From the NCBI GenBank assembly GCA_021813505.1, contig JAKAKI010000006.1, positions 18,234 through 82,233 of the forward strand: a DNA stretch of 64,000 bases, written 5' to 3'. This document shows positions 7,956-16,965 of this stretch, piece after piece (position 1 is the first letter of the stretch; every line of letters starts with the position of its first letter). The position numbers and the translations under genes are program-made. This stretch comes from a bacterium. GTDB lineage: Bacteria > Zixibacteria > MSB-5A5 > WJJR01. Below the pieces are notes generated by a model. The model did no database searches, was not told where the DNA came from, and saw nothing but the letters and a program-made list of their open reading frames with translations.

Positions 7956-8384
7956 GTGCCCGAAGCAAAGAAAGGCGATCAAGTCAGCATTCATTACACC
8001 GGACGGCTTAACGACGGCACCGTGTTCGATTCCTCCGATGGCAGCGAGCCTCTGGTCTTTGTGCTCGGCACTGGCCAGGTCATTCCCGGCTTCGAGACCG
8101 CCGTCATGGGGATGAACGCCGGCGACAGCAAGACGGTCAAAATCCTCGCACGCGAAGCCTATGGCGCACGCGCGGAGGACCTGGTCATGAATGTCGACCG
8201 CGGCCAGATCCCCGAGGAACTCGATATCGAAGTCGGCCAGCGCTTGCAGATGGAAAAACCCGACGGCGAAACCATGCGCGTCACGGTGACCAGCATCACC
8301 GACGAGATCGTCACCCTCGACGCCAACCACCCGTTAGCCGGCGAAGACCTCACCTTCGACATCACCCTGGTGAAAATCACGTGA
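7956..8384 (+). CDS. FKBP-type peptidyl-prolyl isomerase (SlyD/SlpA-like)
   Basis: A 142-aa cytoplasmic isomerase that speeds cis/trans switching of X-Pro bonds and probably acts as a chaperone. KGDQVSIHYTGRLNDGTVFDSS opens the FKBP fold; GTGQVIPGFETAVMGMNAGD is its second signature; the insert-in-flap region follows (residues about 75-125), closing with NHPLAGEDLTFDITLVKI. It lacks the His/Cys-rich metal-binding tail of E. coli SlyD. The start is GTG at 7956 with a good GAGGAG site 6 bases upstream. It lies 22 bases after the glycosyltransferase and may be co-transcribed. Confidence 0.93.
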   Translation: MPEAKKGDQVSIHYTGRLNDGTVFDSSDGSEPLVFVLGTGQVIPGFETAVMGMNAGDSKTVKILAREAYGARAEDLVMNVDRGQIPEELDIEVGQRLQMEKPDGETMRVTVTSITDEIVTLDANHPLAGEDLTFDITLVKIT

Positions 8385-8411
8385 CCGACTTGGTTGATAG
8401 AAAACGGATGA

Positions 8412-8553
8412 GGGAGGGCGAGGCTCCCGCCGAGCCATTTTTCGGAGCGCGCAAAACTATGGGATTGGACGAGGATTTCCGCGCGGGAACGAAATCCGGC
8501 GCGAACAACAGCACGCGCGCGGATACATGGCTCGGCAGGAGCCTCGCCCTCCC
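8412..8553. repeat. MITE-like element, 142 bp with 27-bp terminal inverted repeats
   Basis: The left arm begins GGGAGGGCGAGGCTCC (8412-8438) and the right arm ends GGAGCCTCGCCCTCCC (8527-8553); the 27-bp arms match at 26 positions. The interior holds a further hairpin-prone GC stretch (TTTCCGCGCGGGAACGAAA). No ORF is present. A related copy is at 21882-21988. Confidence 0.85.
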
Positions 8554-8702
8554 TCCAAGCGCCTCGCTCGAAACACAGTATTGGATGCGGTTCAAAATTC
8601 AAGGTGAGCAAAGTCCAATGGGTGTGGCGCAGGCGCCCTCGCCTGCGTCTTTCCGCGGCCGCAACGCCAGGTTCGCAGATGCCGCCAAGAACCTCACATC
8701 GG

Positions 8703-8727
8703 TGGGCCGGACACTCCTGTCCGGCCG
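8703..8727. repeat. GGCCGGACA...TGTCCGGCC palindrome
   Basis: GGCCGGACA-CTCC-TGTCCGGCC in the spacer before surE. It belongs to the same family as palindromes near 6921, 21790, 48179, 52649 and 55551. Apart from this and the preceding MITE-like element, 8385-8743 shows no gene. Confidence 0.8.
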
Positions 8728-8743
8728 TTTCAACGACTGAACC

Positions 8744-9496
8744 ATGTCCCTCCGCATTCTCGTATCCAACGACGACGGCGTCTACGCCCCCGGCATCAAA
8801 GCCCTCGCGCGTGAACTGCGCCGTGTCGGCGAACTGACCATGGTCGCGCCCAACTCCGACCAATCGGCGGTCAGCCACTCGCTGACCATCAATCGTCCCC
8901 TGCGAATCAAAAACCATGGCGATGGTGTCTACTCCGTCGACGGCACACCCACCGACTGCGTGACCCTCGCGTTTCACAAACTGCTGAAACGCCGTCCACC
9001 GCAGTTCGTGGTCTCCGGTTTGAATCATGGCGCAAACATGGGGGAGGACGTGACCTACTCCGGCACCGTTGCGGCCGCCATCGAAGGCACGATCATGGGT
9101 GTGCCGGCCATCGCCGCTTCGATGACCACGCCCGATCTCGAGGGCCGATCCTATCTTTCGGCGGCGCGCTTCATCCGGCGCCTGATCGCCCGCACCCACG
9201 GCCTGATGCCCCCGAATACTCTCCTGAATATCAATTTCCCGAAAATGCCCCGTGGCGGCTACAAGCAATATCAGATCACGCGCCTGGGAAAGCGCGTCTA
9301 CAAGGACATCATCTCCACCAACACCGACCCGCGCGGCAAAAGCTACTTCTGGATCGGCGGCGAACCCACCTGGGAGCGCACCATCGAAACCGACGCCGGC
9401 GCGGTAGCCCGCGGCTTCGTCTCCATCACCCCCCTAAACATCGACATGACCGACGAAGCGCTGCTCGCGAAGATGCGGACCTGGCGGGTGGTGTAG
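8744..9496 (+). CDS. surE: 5'/3'-nucleotidase SurE
   Basis: A 250-aa metal-dependent phosphatase that removes phosphate from nucleoside 5'- and 3'-monophosphates in the cytoplasm and is linked to stress survival. The N-terminal metal site is VSNDDGVYAPGI (residues 7-18), the next metal/substrate motif is APNSDQSAVSHSLT, and the loop SGLNHGANMGEDVTYSGTVAAA (about 92-113) carries further active-site residues. The length is typical. The TAG stop is part of a GTAG-tagged palindrome. The last 46 codons are copied 3,075 bp downstream. Confidence 0.96.
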   Translation: MSLRILVSNDDGVYAPGIKALARELRRVGELTMVAPNSDQSAVSHSLTINRPLRIKNHGDGVYSVDGTPTDCVTLAFHKLLKRRPPQFVVSGLNHGANMGEDVTYSGTVAAAIEGTIMGVPAIAASMTTPDLEGRSYLSAARFIRRLIARTHGLMPPNTLLNINFPKMPRGGYKQYQITRLGKRVYKDIISTNTDPRGKSYFWIGGEPTWERTIETDAGAVARGFVSITPLNIDMTDEALLAKMRTWRVV

Positions 9497-9517
9497 GGTG
9501 CGTTATTAACGCACCCT
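9493..9517 (+). repeat. GTAG-tagged palindrome overlapping the surE stop codon
   Basis: GTAGGGTGCGTTATTAACGCACCCT. The GTGCGTTA/TAACGCAC arms form a hairpin, and the TAG of the tag is the surE stop. The same repeat sits at the end of the surE fragment at 12568. Confidence 0.85.
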
Positions 9518-9539
9518 GTGCAGCGGAGAACCTATCCGT

Positions 9540-12116
9540 TCACAAACACGGATTCCGAGGCGCAGCCCCGTTCTTGAATGCGTAGTTGATCGCGGCCACA
9601 ACGTCCGGCATATCGGTGGCACCGTCGGCGTTGAAATCACACCGTTCCACCGGGCAGACTGATTCCTGCACGCAGGGGACACCGCCCAACGCGCGGTCGA
9701 TGATCGCGATCACGTCCATCACGTCGAACAGTCCGTCGGGCTTGGGGTCACCGTACCCGTCGCACGCACACGATCCGTGCATGAAGTCCGCACGGACATA
9801 CGAAGCGATTCGCTTCAGCTCGGCCACTGACGATGCCGAGTCGACCGGTGCGCAGATTCCCCATGGCGGCGGATGGTCAGACGATGGTAGGGGAGAGGTG
9901 AAAGTAAATTGGTCGGCGTCAGTGTTGTTAATGCTACGCGTGATTAGAAACTCGTCCCCGCTCAGAAACCCTGAATCGTCTTTCCGGGCAAATGTCAGGA
10001 AATACATGATGGGCAGCGGACTGGTCATCGCATCGGCCTGGAACGCCGGATTGGGCGTCTCCGAGTAGTCGGCGTCGAATATCCACAGCCATTCCCTCGG
10101 ACCTGACGCGGCCACATTACTGGCGACCGAGTAGATTGGTGGCCACCATCTCCCATCCACCATGCCGTCCGTGACATTGTTTTCCAGGTAGCCCACAGCG
10201 AGCCTACGTGGCGGATTCGCTTCCATATCCCATGCGGAAATCGGCGCACTCTTCGTGAAGTCCTGATAAACATAACCACAGCTCGCGGAGTTGATAATGA
10301 AGGGTGCGAAACTGAACATCGCCGGCGGCTCGCAGAATCGCCGGCCATAGCGGTAAGCGTAAGACACATTCGGATCAGAGCCGTCAAAATTCCCCGATGG
10401 CGTTGTCGTGGCGAGTTTGATCACGACATCCTTGAGTCGTGCAGCCGGCACGCCCTGCTCTGGTTGCCGGCCTAACATATAGGCTGGGCTCATCCACCCG
10501 ACCGAACCGCCGTACGCCTCGAATTGCAGGTCTCCGGATCCGCCCAACCAGGTGAATCGCTCGTGGCCGCAGAGGAGTGCAAAATCTCTCACGCCGGGAT
10601 TCGCGTCTATCACTTTGACCATCAGCCCATCAATGATCGGATAGCTGTCGTCCCCGGACTGGTTTGCGAAATCGCTGAGCACATCCAGTCCGGTTGTCAG
10701 ATCGCGTAGCGACCAAAGATAGCGAAGCCCGTCGTTGCTGATTCGGAATCCGATCCGATAATCGTGTCCGGTGGTCGCGCCGGACTGCATGATCAGTCCG
10801 AACGCCGAACCACTGGACCGGCCGAGTGTGTGCTCGGCATAGATCGTGTCCGCCCGCACAATCTCCGCATGCCCGGCGCCAACCGCCAGTGCCGCGATTA
10901 CTTCCTGTGTATCCCCCGGGGCCATCGAGAAAGGACCCATATTGAGCATCATCCGCCGGTCGGCGGGATGAGTATCGACCCAGCCGGTCCCCATCACCGG
11001 GTCGCCCGAAACCTGGTAATTTGTCGGCAGACCGGTGACAGGGTTAATTAGCGGTGCCCCATCCAGGCTAAGTCCCTTCATGTAATTGTACGTCTGGACC
11101 GCGAAGAGGGGGTCAGTGCCGTTAATGTACAGATTGAATGAAGTCATAGGCAGGTTGCGATGACGCGGGATCCACATTCCCCTTCGCTTATTCCACGCCG
11201 AACCCGTCTCCGACGGGACTATCGGCCCTTGGAGGACACTGAATCCCACTGTTGGTGGTTTGTCGCCATAGACCTGGTCTGGCCCCGGGTTGTAGCAGTA
11301 ACCCAGCGATAATGTTGTATCACAGCCGACCAGATCATCTGTGGCATCGCCCAAATCCGGATCTCCCCATAGCGCAAGGTAGGTACTGTCAAGCGAGTTG
11401 CCTCCTTTATTGATGACGGTGTACCAAAGATAGATCGTCTGCCCAAGCTCACATGGTTCCTTGCCGGCGAAAGCGTACAGTTGAATCTCGACACCGAGTG
11501 GCGCCGTGCTCCCACTGTTGTTCGTGTGGACCGCTGGGTCAGCGTCATTGAACACGGTCCAAACCGCCTGATCGCCAAGCAGGAACGGAATGCGAAATCC
11601 GTCGGCGCCGATAGAGTCGTTGCCAAGGAGGTCTTTCACCGCCGGTGCGCCCTGGTCAAACGGCCACTGATCATAGTCGGGATTGCTCGCGCGGCTGTCG
11701 CCACGGTTGATCCTGTAAACGCGAAACTCTGCCCGGTCGGCCTGGAATGTTCCGTTCGCCATTGGGCCGGGCACAAATTCGTTGGAGTACTCGGCGACTG
11801 CCACCCGCGGTGCTCCGTCCACTTTCGCTCCAAGCCAGATTCCGGCAGCATACATCATTGTCTTGGCAGTCGGTCCCGGGAAGTGCAGACCATCGAATTT
11901 GCCCAACAGCGATGTCTTGTCGTGAGCAATCGATCCTGTGTTGTTGACGAACATCAGCAAAGTATTCGCGTCGAGATACGCCGTATTGTCCACGACCACG
12001 ACATTGCTCGCCACCTGTCCATCGTTCCGCGCCATCCCAGAAGCGATCCCGCCACAAAGTATCACGGCGCCGGCGGCGACACCCAGCGCCCAACCGTTTC
12101 TCTTTACGAGCCTCAC
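9540..12116 (-). CDS. Secreted dockerin-type protein, copy A (858 aa)
   Basis: A large exported protein of unknown function. It has an N-terminal signal peptide (hydrophobic GVAAGAVILCGGIASG), a long body with NNTAYLDAN-like, YAAGIWLGAKVDG and DADPAVHTNNSG stretches typical of big secreted proteins in FCB bacteria, and two C-terminal dockerin-type calcium repeats (CDGYGDPKPDGLFDVMDVIAIID and CDFNADGATDMPDVVAAIN). GTG at 12116 is chosen because GGGGG lies 5 bases upstream, the same geometry as its paralog; a TTG at 12128 is in frame. The tail likely mediates calcium-dependent attachment or assembly; no cohesin partner is seen next to it. It is a diverged paralog of the 12615-15164 gene. Confidence 0.85.
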   Translation of the reverse strand: MRLVKRNGWALGVAAGAVILCGGIASGMARNDGQVASNVVVVDNTAYLDANTLLMFVNNTGSIAHDKTSLLGKFDGLHFPGPTAKTMMYAAGIWLGAKVDGAPRVAVAEYSNEFVPGPMANGTFQADRAEFRVYRINRGDSRASNPDYDQWPFDQGAPAVKDLLGNDSIGADGFRIPFLLGDQAVWTVFNDADPAVHTNNSGSTAPLGVEIQLYAFAGKEPCELGQTIYLWYTVINKGGNSLDSTYLALWGDPDLGDATDDLVGCDTTLSLGYCYNPGPDQVYGDKPPTVGFSVLQGPIVPSETGSAWNKRRGMWIPRHRNLPMTSFNLYINGTDPLFAVQTYNYMKGLSLDGAPLINPVTGLPTNYQVSGDPVMGTGWVDTHPADRRMMLNMGPFSMAPGDTQEVIAALAVGAGHAEIVRADTIYAEHTLGRSSGSAFGLIMQSGATTGHDYRIGFRISNDGLRYLWSLRDLTTGLDVLSDFANQSGDDSYPIIDGLMVKVIDANPGVRDFALLCGHERFTWLGGSGDLQFEAYGGSVGWMSPAYMLGRQPEQGVPAARLKDVVIKLATTTPSGNFDGSDPNVSYAYRYGRRFCEPPAMFSFAPFIINSASCGYVYQDFTKSAPISAWDMEANPPRRLAVGYLENNVTDGMVDGRWWPPIYSVASNVAASGPREWLWIFDADYSETPNPAFQADAMTSPLPIMYFLTFARKDDSGFLSGDEFLITRSINNTDADQFTFTSPLPSSDHPPPWGICAPVDSASSVAELKRIASYVRADFMHGSCACDGYGDPKPDGLFDVMDVIAIIDRALGGVPCVQESVCPVERCDFNADGATDMPDVVAAINYAFKNGAAPRNPCL

Positions 12117-12200
12117 GTTCACCCCCAAAGTGGGATGCCAGACTGGTAAGTTTCTAAGTCGGTATGCGCGGCCGCGGCTGCAAGGGCCAACGCTGTTTAG

Positions 12201-12228
12201 ATGATACTCAAGGAATCCAAAAAGTCAA
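12201..12228 (-). promoter_or_regulatory. Candidate promoter of dockerin gene A
   Basis: On the minus strand TTGACT (12228-12223) and TATCAT (12206-12201) are 16 bases apart, about 85 bases before the start codon. The paralog at 15 kb has the same arrangement and the same CCATGTTGA lead-in. Confidence 0.5.
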
Positions 12229-12430
12229 CATGGAATGACGACACTCTTTCTGGCACATTCGCCAGAATGCTACGCCCGCCGGGACGGGTTGCGGGTCAGT
12301 AATAGCGGAGAGTCAGACTTCCTAATCTGGCGCGGCAAGTGCATCGTTGGCGCGCCCATGTGTTAACCGGTTGCACGCCAGAGCCATCCTGCACCCCTCT
12401 ACGGCAGGCGGGCCTTCAGGCACCCGACGC

Positions 12431-12571
12431 GGTGGCGAACCCACCTGGGAACGCACCATCGAAACCGACGCCGGCGCGGTAGCCCGCGGCTTCGTCTCCA
12501 TCACCCCATTGAATATCGACATGACCGACGAAGCGCTGCTCGCGAAAATGCGGACTTGGCGGGTGGTGTAG
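12431..12571 (+). pseudogene. surE: Copied 3' fragment of surE (46 codons)
   Basis: This stretch encodes the last 46 residues of SurE (from GGEPTWERT to MRTWRVV) with no amino-acid change against the intact gene at 8744-9496. There are 7 base differences in 139 positions, in six codons, all synonymous (for example CTA to TTG, AAG to AAA). Upstream of 12431 the sequence is unrelated to surE, so it is a truncated copy without its active-site half. The in-frame ATG at 12347 lies in unrelated DNA. It faces dockerin copy B exactly as surE faces copy A. The rest of 12129-12430 carries the promoter of copy A and nothing else recognisable. Confidence 0.85.
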
Positions 12572-12591
12572 GGTGCGTTATTAACGCACCT
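12568..12591 (+). repeat. GTAG-tagged palindrome at the end of the surE fragment
   Basis: GTAGGGTGCGTTATTAACGCACC, identical in the hairpin to the copy at 9493-9517 and again overlapping the TAG stop. Confidence 0.85.
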
Positions 12592-12614
12592 TGTGCGGCG
12601 GTGAACTCAGCTGT

Positions 12615-15164
12615 TCACAAACACGGATTCCGAGGCGCAGCCCCGTTCTTGAATGCGTAGTTGATCGCGGCCACAACGTCCGGCATATCGGTGGCACCGT
12701 CGGCGTTGAAATCACACCGATCGATAGGACATGACGATTCCTGATCTACTGGCGCGCCACCTAGAGCTTGATCGATGATCGCAAGGACGTCCAGTACACT
12801 AAACTCGCCATCTTGAATGGGATCCGCGAAGTGGGGGCAGTCGCACGCTGCCTGCGTAAATTCATTGCCAACGATGCCGACAATTCTCTTCAATTCGCCT
12901 ACGGCAGACGTGGCATCGATTGGATCGCATACGCGGACAGTGTCTCGGGGTGGGGGAGCGGGAGGAATGTAAAATGTGTCGGCATCCGTATTGGGGTTGG
13001 ATCGGAAGATCATGAATTCGTCACCCGCGGCAAAACTGACATTGCCGTCACGCGCGACGGTCAGGAAATACATAGCAGGGATGCCCGTGTAGTAAATAGA
13101 ATTCCACTTGAGAATTTCGTGATTGGGCATTGTCGAATAATCCACGTTTAAGACCCAAAGCCACTCGCGAGGGCCGTCGGATGCCACGTTGTCCACGTCG
13201 TGTCCATTAGGTGGCCACCACTTCCCATCGACTGAACCGTGAATGGCGTTATTCTCGCAAAATGCAATGGCAAGCCGCCGCGGCGGAACTGATTCTACAT
13301 CCCAAGCGGAAAGTGGCACTGATCGCGAGAAATCCTGATAACGATAATCAGGGTGCGATGAGTTTACAATGAATGGTGCGAATTCAGGTCTGGCAGGTGG
13401 CCCTGGTGACTGTAGGTACCTGTAGGCGTAGGAAACGTTCGGGTCTAGGGAGTCGGAAAGGCCACTCGAGTCTGTTGCCGCAAACTTCAGGAGGACGTTA
13501 CGGAGTCGATACCGGTTAATGAGATTCCGCCCCCCCAGCGTGCCGCCCGGATCCGCCCATTCTATCGCGCCGTTGAAACTCTCTAATTGTAGCCCGTTGG
13601 CTCCCACCCACGTCAAGCGAGGCAAACCGTTGGCGACGCCGCAGTCTCGTATTCCTTTGAGTGGGGCATAGACGCGAACCAGCATGCCGTCCACGGTGGG
13701 GAAATAAAAAGACTGACCTCTCCCAGAGGTAACCAGCATGTTTGTGACCAGATCTTTGAGTGACCATACATAGAATGAATCAGGGTCCGGCTGGAAACTG
13801 ACCTGGTAGTCATGGCCCGTTACAGACAAGGGTGATGTGATAAAGGCGTTACCGGATCCATCCGAGTTGCCAGAAGTATGCGCAGCGAGGATTGTGCCCT
13901 TATGGTACAGAGTGTCTGCCTCGCCTGCAGCGACGATCAGGGCAGCAACCACTTCCTGAGTATCGCCCGGATTCATCGTAAGAGGCCCGGAACTGATCAC
14001 GAATCTCCGGTCCCCGGAACCCTGGTCGAGCCAGCCAGACCCTGCAACAGGATCGCCCGAATACATGAATCTAGTAGACTGTCCAGTTGATGGATCTACA
14101 ATCTGCGCCCCTTGCTGGTCGAGGCCCCTCATCAGGTTGTACGATTCGAGATCTTCGTAAGGATCCGACCCAATTAGGTATTCGGTGAACGCAGTCATGG
14201 GCAGTTGCTGATGTCTTGGAATCCATATCCTCTGCCGAAAGTCCCAAGCGGACCCAGAAACTGACGGCACGATCGGTCCCTGTAATACGGTGATGCCGAC
14301 AGACGGAGGCTTGTTACCGTAAATTTCATCTGGTCCGAGGTCAAAGCAATAGCCCAGCGAGAGTGATGTGTCGCACCCCACAAGATCGTTTTGGGGCATG
14401 CCTATGTCTGGATCGGCCCACAGCGAAAGATAGGCACTGTCAAGGGTGTTCCCTCCCTTGTTGATGATCCGATACTGCAAGGATATCGTTTGCCCAACCC
14501 CGCATGAAGTGTTGTTCGCATACGCGTAGAGTTGCACTTCCACACCCAGCGGCAAGCCACCACCAGCGTTCTGGATGTGCCTCGACGGATCGGCGTCATT
14601 GAAGACGGTCCAGAGTGCCTGTTCGCCCAACAGAAGGGGGATCTTGAATCCTCCCGGATCGAGCGAGTCGATTCCCAAATGATTCTTTACTGCCGGGGCA
14701 CCTTGATCGAAGGGCCATTGATCGAAATCCGGATTGCTCGCACGTGAGTCGCCGCGCCTGATCTTGTAAACGTGGAAGGCCGGATTGTCCGGCTGAAAGG
14801 TCCCTCCCAGCATGGGACCCGGAGTATACTCCTCGGAGTATGATGCCCTGGTTACGGATACTTCGCCATCGACCTTTGCACCAATCCACAAACCAGCCGC
14901 GTACATGAGAGTTTTGCTGCTAAGACGCGGAAAGTATAGCCCGGGGGCAAGGTACATGCCTGACGAAGCGTTCGCCAATACCCCCGTGTTTTTCACAAAC
15001 ATCAGCAGAGTATTCGCATCGAGATAGGACGTGTCGTCGACGATGACCACATTGTTCAGTCCTTGCTGGTCGCTCGGAGCCATCCCGAATGCGAGTCCCG
15101 TCCCTATTATCGTCAGGCCAATGGCGACACCAACTGCGCAACCGATTCTCGTCTCGATCTTCAT
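12615..15164 (-). CDS. Secreted dockerin-type protein, copy B (849 aa)
   Basis: A paralog of the 9540-12116 gene with the same plan: a signal peptide (GVAIGLTIIGTGLAFG), a shared body (SYLDANTLLMFV, YAAGLWIGAKVDGE, PFDQGAPAVKNHLG, YLSLWADPDIG) and two C-terminal dockerin-type repeats. The body has diverged widely from copy A, yet the last 33 residues and about 104 bases of DNA are identical to copy A. ATG at 15164 is preferred over GTG at 15170 because GGGGG sits 5 bases upstream. Function is unknown; the tail suggests surface or extracellular assembly. Confidence 0.85.
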   Translation of the reverse strand: MKIETRIGCAVGVAIGLTIIGTGLAFGMAPSDQQGLNNVVIVDDTSYLDANTLLMFVKNTGVLANASSGMYLAPGLYFPRLSSKTLMYAAGLWIGAKVDGEVSVTRASYSEEYTPGPMLGGTFQPDNPAFHVYKIRRGDSRASNPDFDQWPFDQGAPAVKNHLGIDSLDPGGFKIPLLLGEQALWTVFNDADPSRHIQNAGGGLPLGVEVQLYAYANNTSCGVGQTISLQYRIINKGGNTLDSAYLSLWADPDIGMPQNDLVGCDTSLSLGYCFDLGPDEIYGNKPPSVGITVLQGPIVPSVSGSAWDFRQRIWIPRHQQLPMTAFTEYLIGSDPYEDLESYNLMRGLDQQGAQIVDPSTGQSTRFMYSGDPVAGSGWLDQGSGDRRFVISSGPLTMNPGDTQEVVAALIVAAGEADTLYHKGTILAAHTSGNSDGSGNAFITSPLSVTGHDYQVSFQPDPDSFYVWSLKDLVTNMLVTSGRGQSFYFPTVDGMLVRVYAPLKGIRDCGVANGLPRLTWVGANGLQLESFNGAIEWADPGGTLGGRNLINRYRLRNVLLKFAATDSSGLSDSLDPNVSYAYRYLQSPGPPARPEFAPFIVNSSHPDYRYQDFSRSVPLSAWDVESVPPRRLAIAFCENNAIHGSVDGKWWPPNGHDVDNVASDGPREWLWVLNVDYSTMPNHEILKWNSIYYTGIPAMYFLTVARDGNVSFAAGDEFMIFRSNPNTDADTFYIPPAPPPRDTVRVCDPIDATSAVGELKRIVGIVGNEFTQAACDCPHFADPIQDGEFSVLDVLAIIDQALGGAPVDQESSCPIDRCDFNADGATDMPDVVAAINYAFKNGAAPRNPCL

Positions 15165-15246
15165 GTCCACCCCCGATGAGGGAATGCCAGTCTTCTGAAT
15201 TCAGGTTTCGAGGTACATCGCGGTGGCTGCACACCGCGGTGCTCTA

Positions 15247-15274
15247 AATATAGGCGAGAACTCGAATAATTCAA
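15247..15274 (-). promoter_or_regulatory. Candidate promoter of dockerin gene B
   Basis: On the minus strand TTGAAT (15274-15269) and TATATT (15252-15247) are 16 bases apart. The spacing and flanks match the promoter of copy A. Confidence 0.55.
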
Positions 15275-15428
15275 CATGGTATGTTCTCTTTTTGCAGATG
15301 TGCAATTGACACCACACCAAGTCCGTTGCGCCAATTTCCCGTTGTTTTCCGCCGACGATGTTGTATGTTTCCAATTCTGCCGCCCGACGGGGGCCAAACC
15401 GCCGGTACGCAGAACCGAAAGACCAGTG

Positions 15429-15506
<78 letters not shown>

Positions 15507-15520
15507 TCAAAAAGACCCTG

Positions 15521-15545
15521 CGGCGGACATCAGTTCCGCCGTTTT
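15521..15545 (+). terminator. Rho-independent terminator after tRNA-Pro(CGG)
   Basis: The stem CGGCGGA / TCCGCCG closes a CATCAGT loop and is followed by TTTTC, 14 bases after the tRNA end. Confidence 0.75.
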
Positions 15546-15596
15546 CATTGGTGGGTTTTCCACGAGACAAACCGATGAAGGCGTCCCTGCCGCCCC

Positions 15597-15790
15597 CCTC
15601 ACCCCCGGCCCCTCTCCCAAAAACGGGAGAGGGGAGATCCCTCCCGACCGGCCAACCAGACGGCCGCACGGCGTGTGTCCCCCGCCCGAGTGACGCCGAG
15701 GGATTGCATTCTGCTGATTTGGCGAGACTCGTGACGGGCGCAACTCGGCTCCCCTCTCCCTCTGGGAGAGGGGTTGGGGGTGAGGGCTCT
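15597..15790. repeat. Inverted-repeat element ending in CCCCTCTCCC / GGGAGAGGGG
   Basis: The 15507-15885 spacer has no gene. CACCCCCGGCCCCTCTCCC with a local hairpin (CCTCTCCC-AAAAAC-GGGAGAGG) on the left mirrors CCCCTCTCCC-TCT-GGGAGAGGGG and TTGGGGGTGAGGG on the right, giving an element of about 190 bp with nested hairpins. Confidence 0.7.
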
Positions 15791-15885
15791 CCGGCGCGCT
15801 GGGCCCCGTCCCCGCTCATATAACCAACCATTTCTGTCGAAATAACTTATGAGGCCCGCCCCGGCGGGACTCGCAGGGGAAACGT

Positions 15886-16965
15886 ATGCCTCAGATCGAT
15901 GAAATCCTGCGCCACATGAAGGACTTGGACGCGTCCGACGTGCATCTTGTGACCGGCGCGCCTGTCACATTTCGCATTCTGGGCGACCTGATCCCCGCGA
16001 ATGAACATCCGTTGTCCCGGCAAGAAATCGAGCTGCTCCTATACGAGATTCTCACCTCGGCGCAGATCGAGAATTTCGAACACAATTGGGACCTCGACAC
16101 GGCCTACACCATCACCGGCTACGCCCGTTTCCGCGTTAGCTGCTTCCAGCACCATCGTGGACCCGGCGCGGTTATGCGCCTGATCCCCGAGGACCCGCCG
16201 ACTCTGGCCAGTCTCGGTTTTCCCGAAATCGTCACGCGCCTCGCTGAGACACAGCGCGGTCTGATTCTGATGACCGGCCCGACCAACTCCGGCAAAACCA
16301 CCACACTCGCCGCAATGGTCAATCATCTGAACGAAACCCAGAAGAAACACATCATCACGCTGGAAGACCCGTTGGAGTTTGTGCACAAGAACAAACGGTG
16401 CCTCATCACCCAGCGCCAGGTGGGCGCGCATTCCCACGACTTCGCCACCGCCCTGCGCGCCGCATTGCGCCAGGACCCCAATGTGATCATGGTGGGGGAG
16501 ATGCGCGACCTGGAAACGATCCATCTCGCGCTCACTGCCGCCGAGCTTGGCCTGTGTGTCTTCGGCACGCTGCACACAAAGAGCGCCGCGCAGACGGTCA
16601 ACCGCGTGATCGACGCGTTCCCCTACGAACAGCAATCGCAAATCCGCACCCTCCTCTCGGAATCGCTGCGCGGCATCATGTCGCAGCAATTGGTGAAACG
16701 TGCCGATGGACGGGGACGGGTGGCGGCCCTGGAGATTTTGATCAACACGCCGGCCGTGGGATTCATGATCCGCGAGGGGAAGACGCACCAGATTCCTTCG
16801 ACGCTCCAAACCGGCCGCAAGGAAGGCATGCAACTCATGGAACAACATCTCGCGCAATTGTTCGAGCAGGGCATCATTACGCGCGAGGCCGCAGTCTCCG
16901 CCTCCCCCAATCCAAACCTGATGGGCGCCGCCGCCACCGGCGCAGTGCCGGAGCCCGTCGCATGA
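15886..16965 (+). CDS. pilT: Twitching motility ATPase PilT
   Basis: A 359-aa hexameric ATPase at the inner-membrane base of type IV pili that drives pilus retraction. ILRHMKDLDASDVHLVTGAP is the N-terminal PAS-like entry. The Walker A motif is GPTNSGKTTT (about residues 131-140, usually GPTGSGKST), HIITLEDPLEFVH carries the Asp box, RAALRQDPNVIMVGEMRD is the Walker B region, and GLCVFGTLHT the His box. The AIRNLIREGK-like tail signature appears as GFMIREGKTHQI. No pilB or pilin gene is in the window. Its stop overlaps the start of the next gene (ATGA), implying translational coupling. Confidence 0.95.
   Translation: MPQIDEILRHMKDLDASDVHLVTGAPVTFRILGDLIPANEHPLSRQEIELLLYEILTSAQIENFEHNWDLDTAYTITGYARFRVSCFQHHRGPGAVMRLIPEDPPTLASLGFPEIVTRLAETQRGLILMTGPTNSGKTTTLAAMVNHLNETQKKHIITLEDPLEFVHKNKRCLITQRQVGAHSHDFATALRAALRQDPNVIMVGEMRDLETIHLALTAAELGLCVFGTLHTKSAAQTVNRVIDAFPYEQQSQIRTLLSESLRGIMSQQLVKRADGRGRVAALEILINTPAVGFMIREGKTHQIPSTLQTGRKEGMQLMEQHLAQLFEQGIITREAAVSASPNPNLMGAAATGAVPEPVA

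Noticed and set aside
8159..9268. Minus-strand open frame of 369 codons across the FKBP and surE genes
   Set aside because: It is antisense to two well-supported genes and its middle translates the repeat elements in the spacer.
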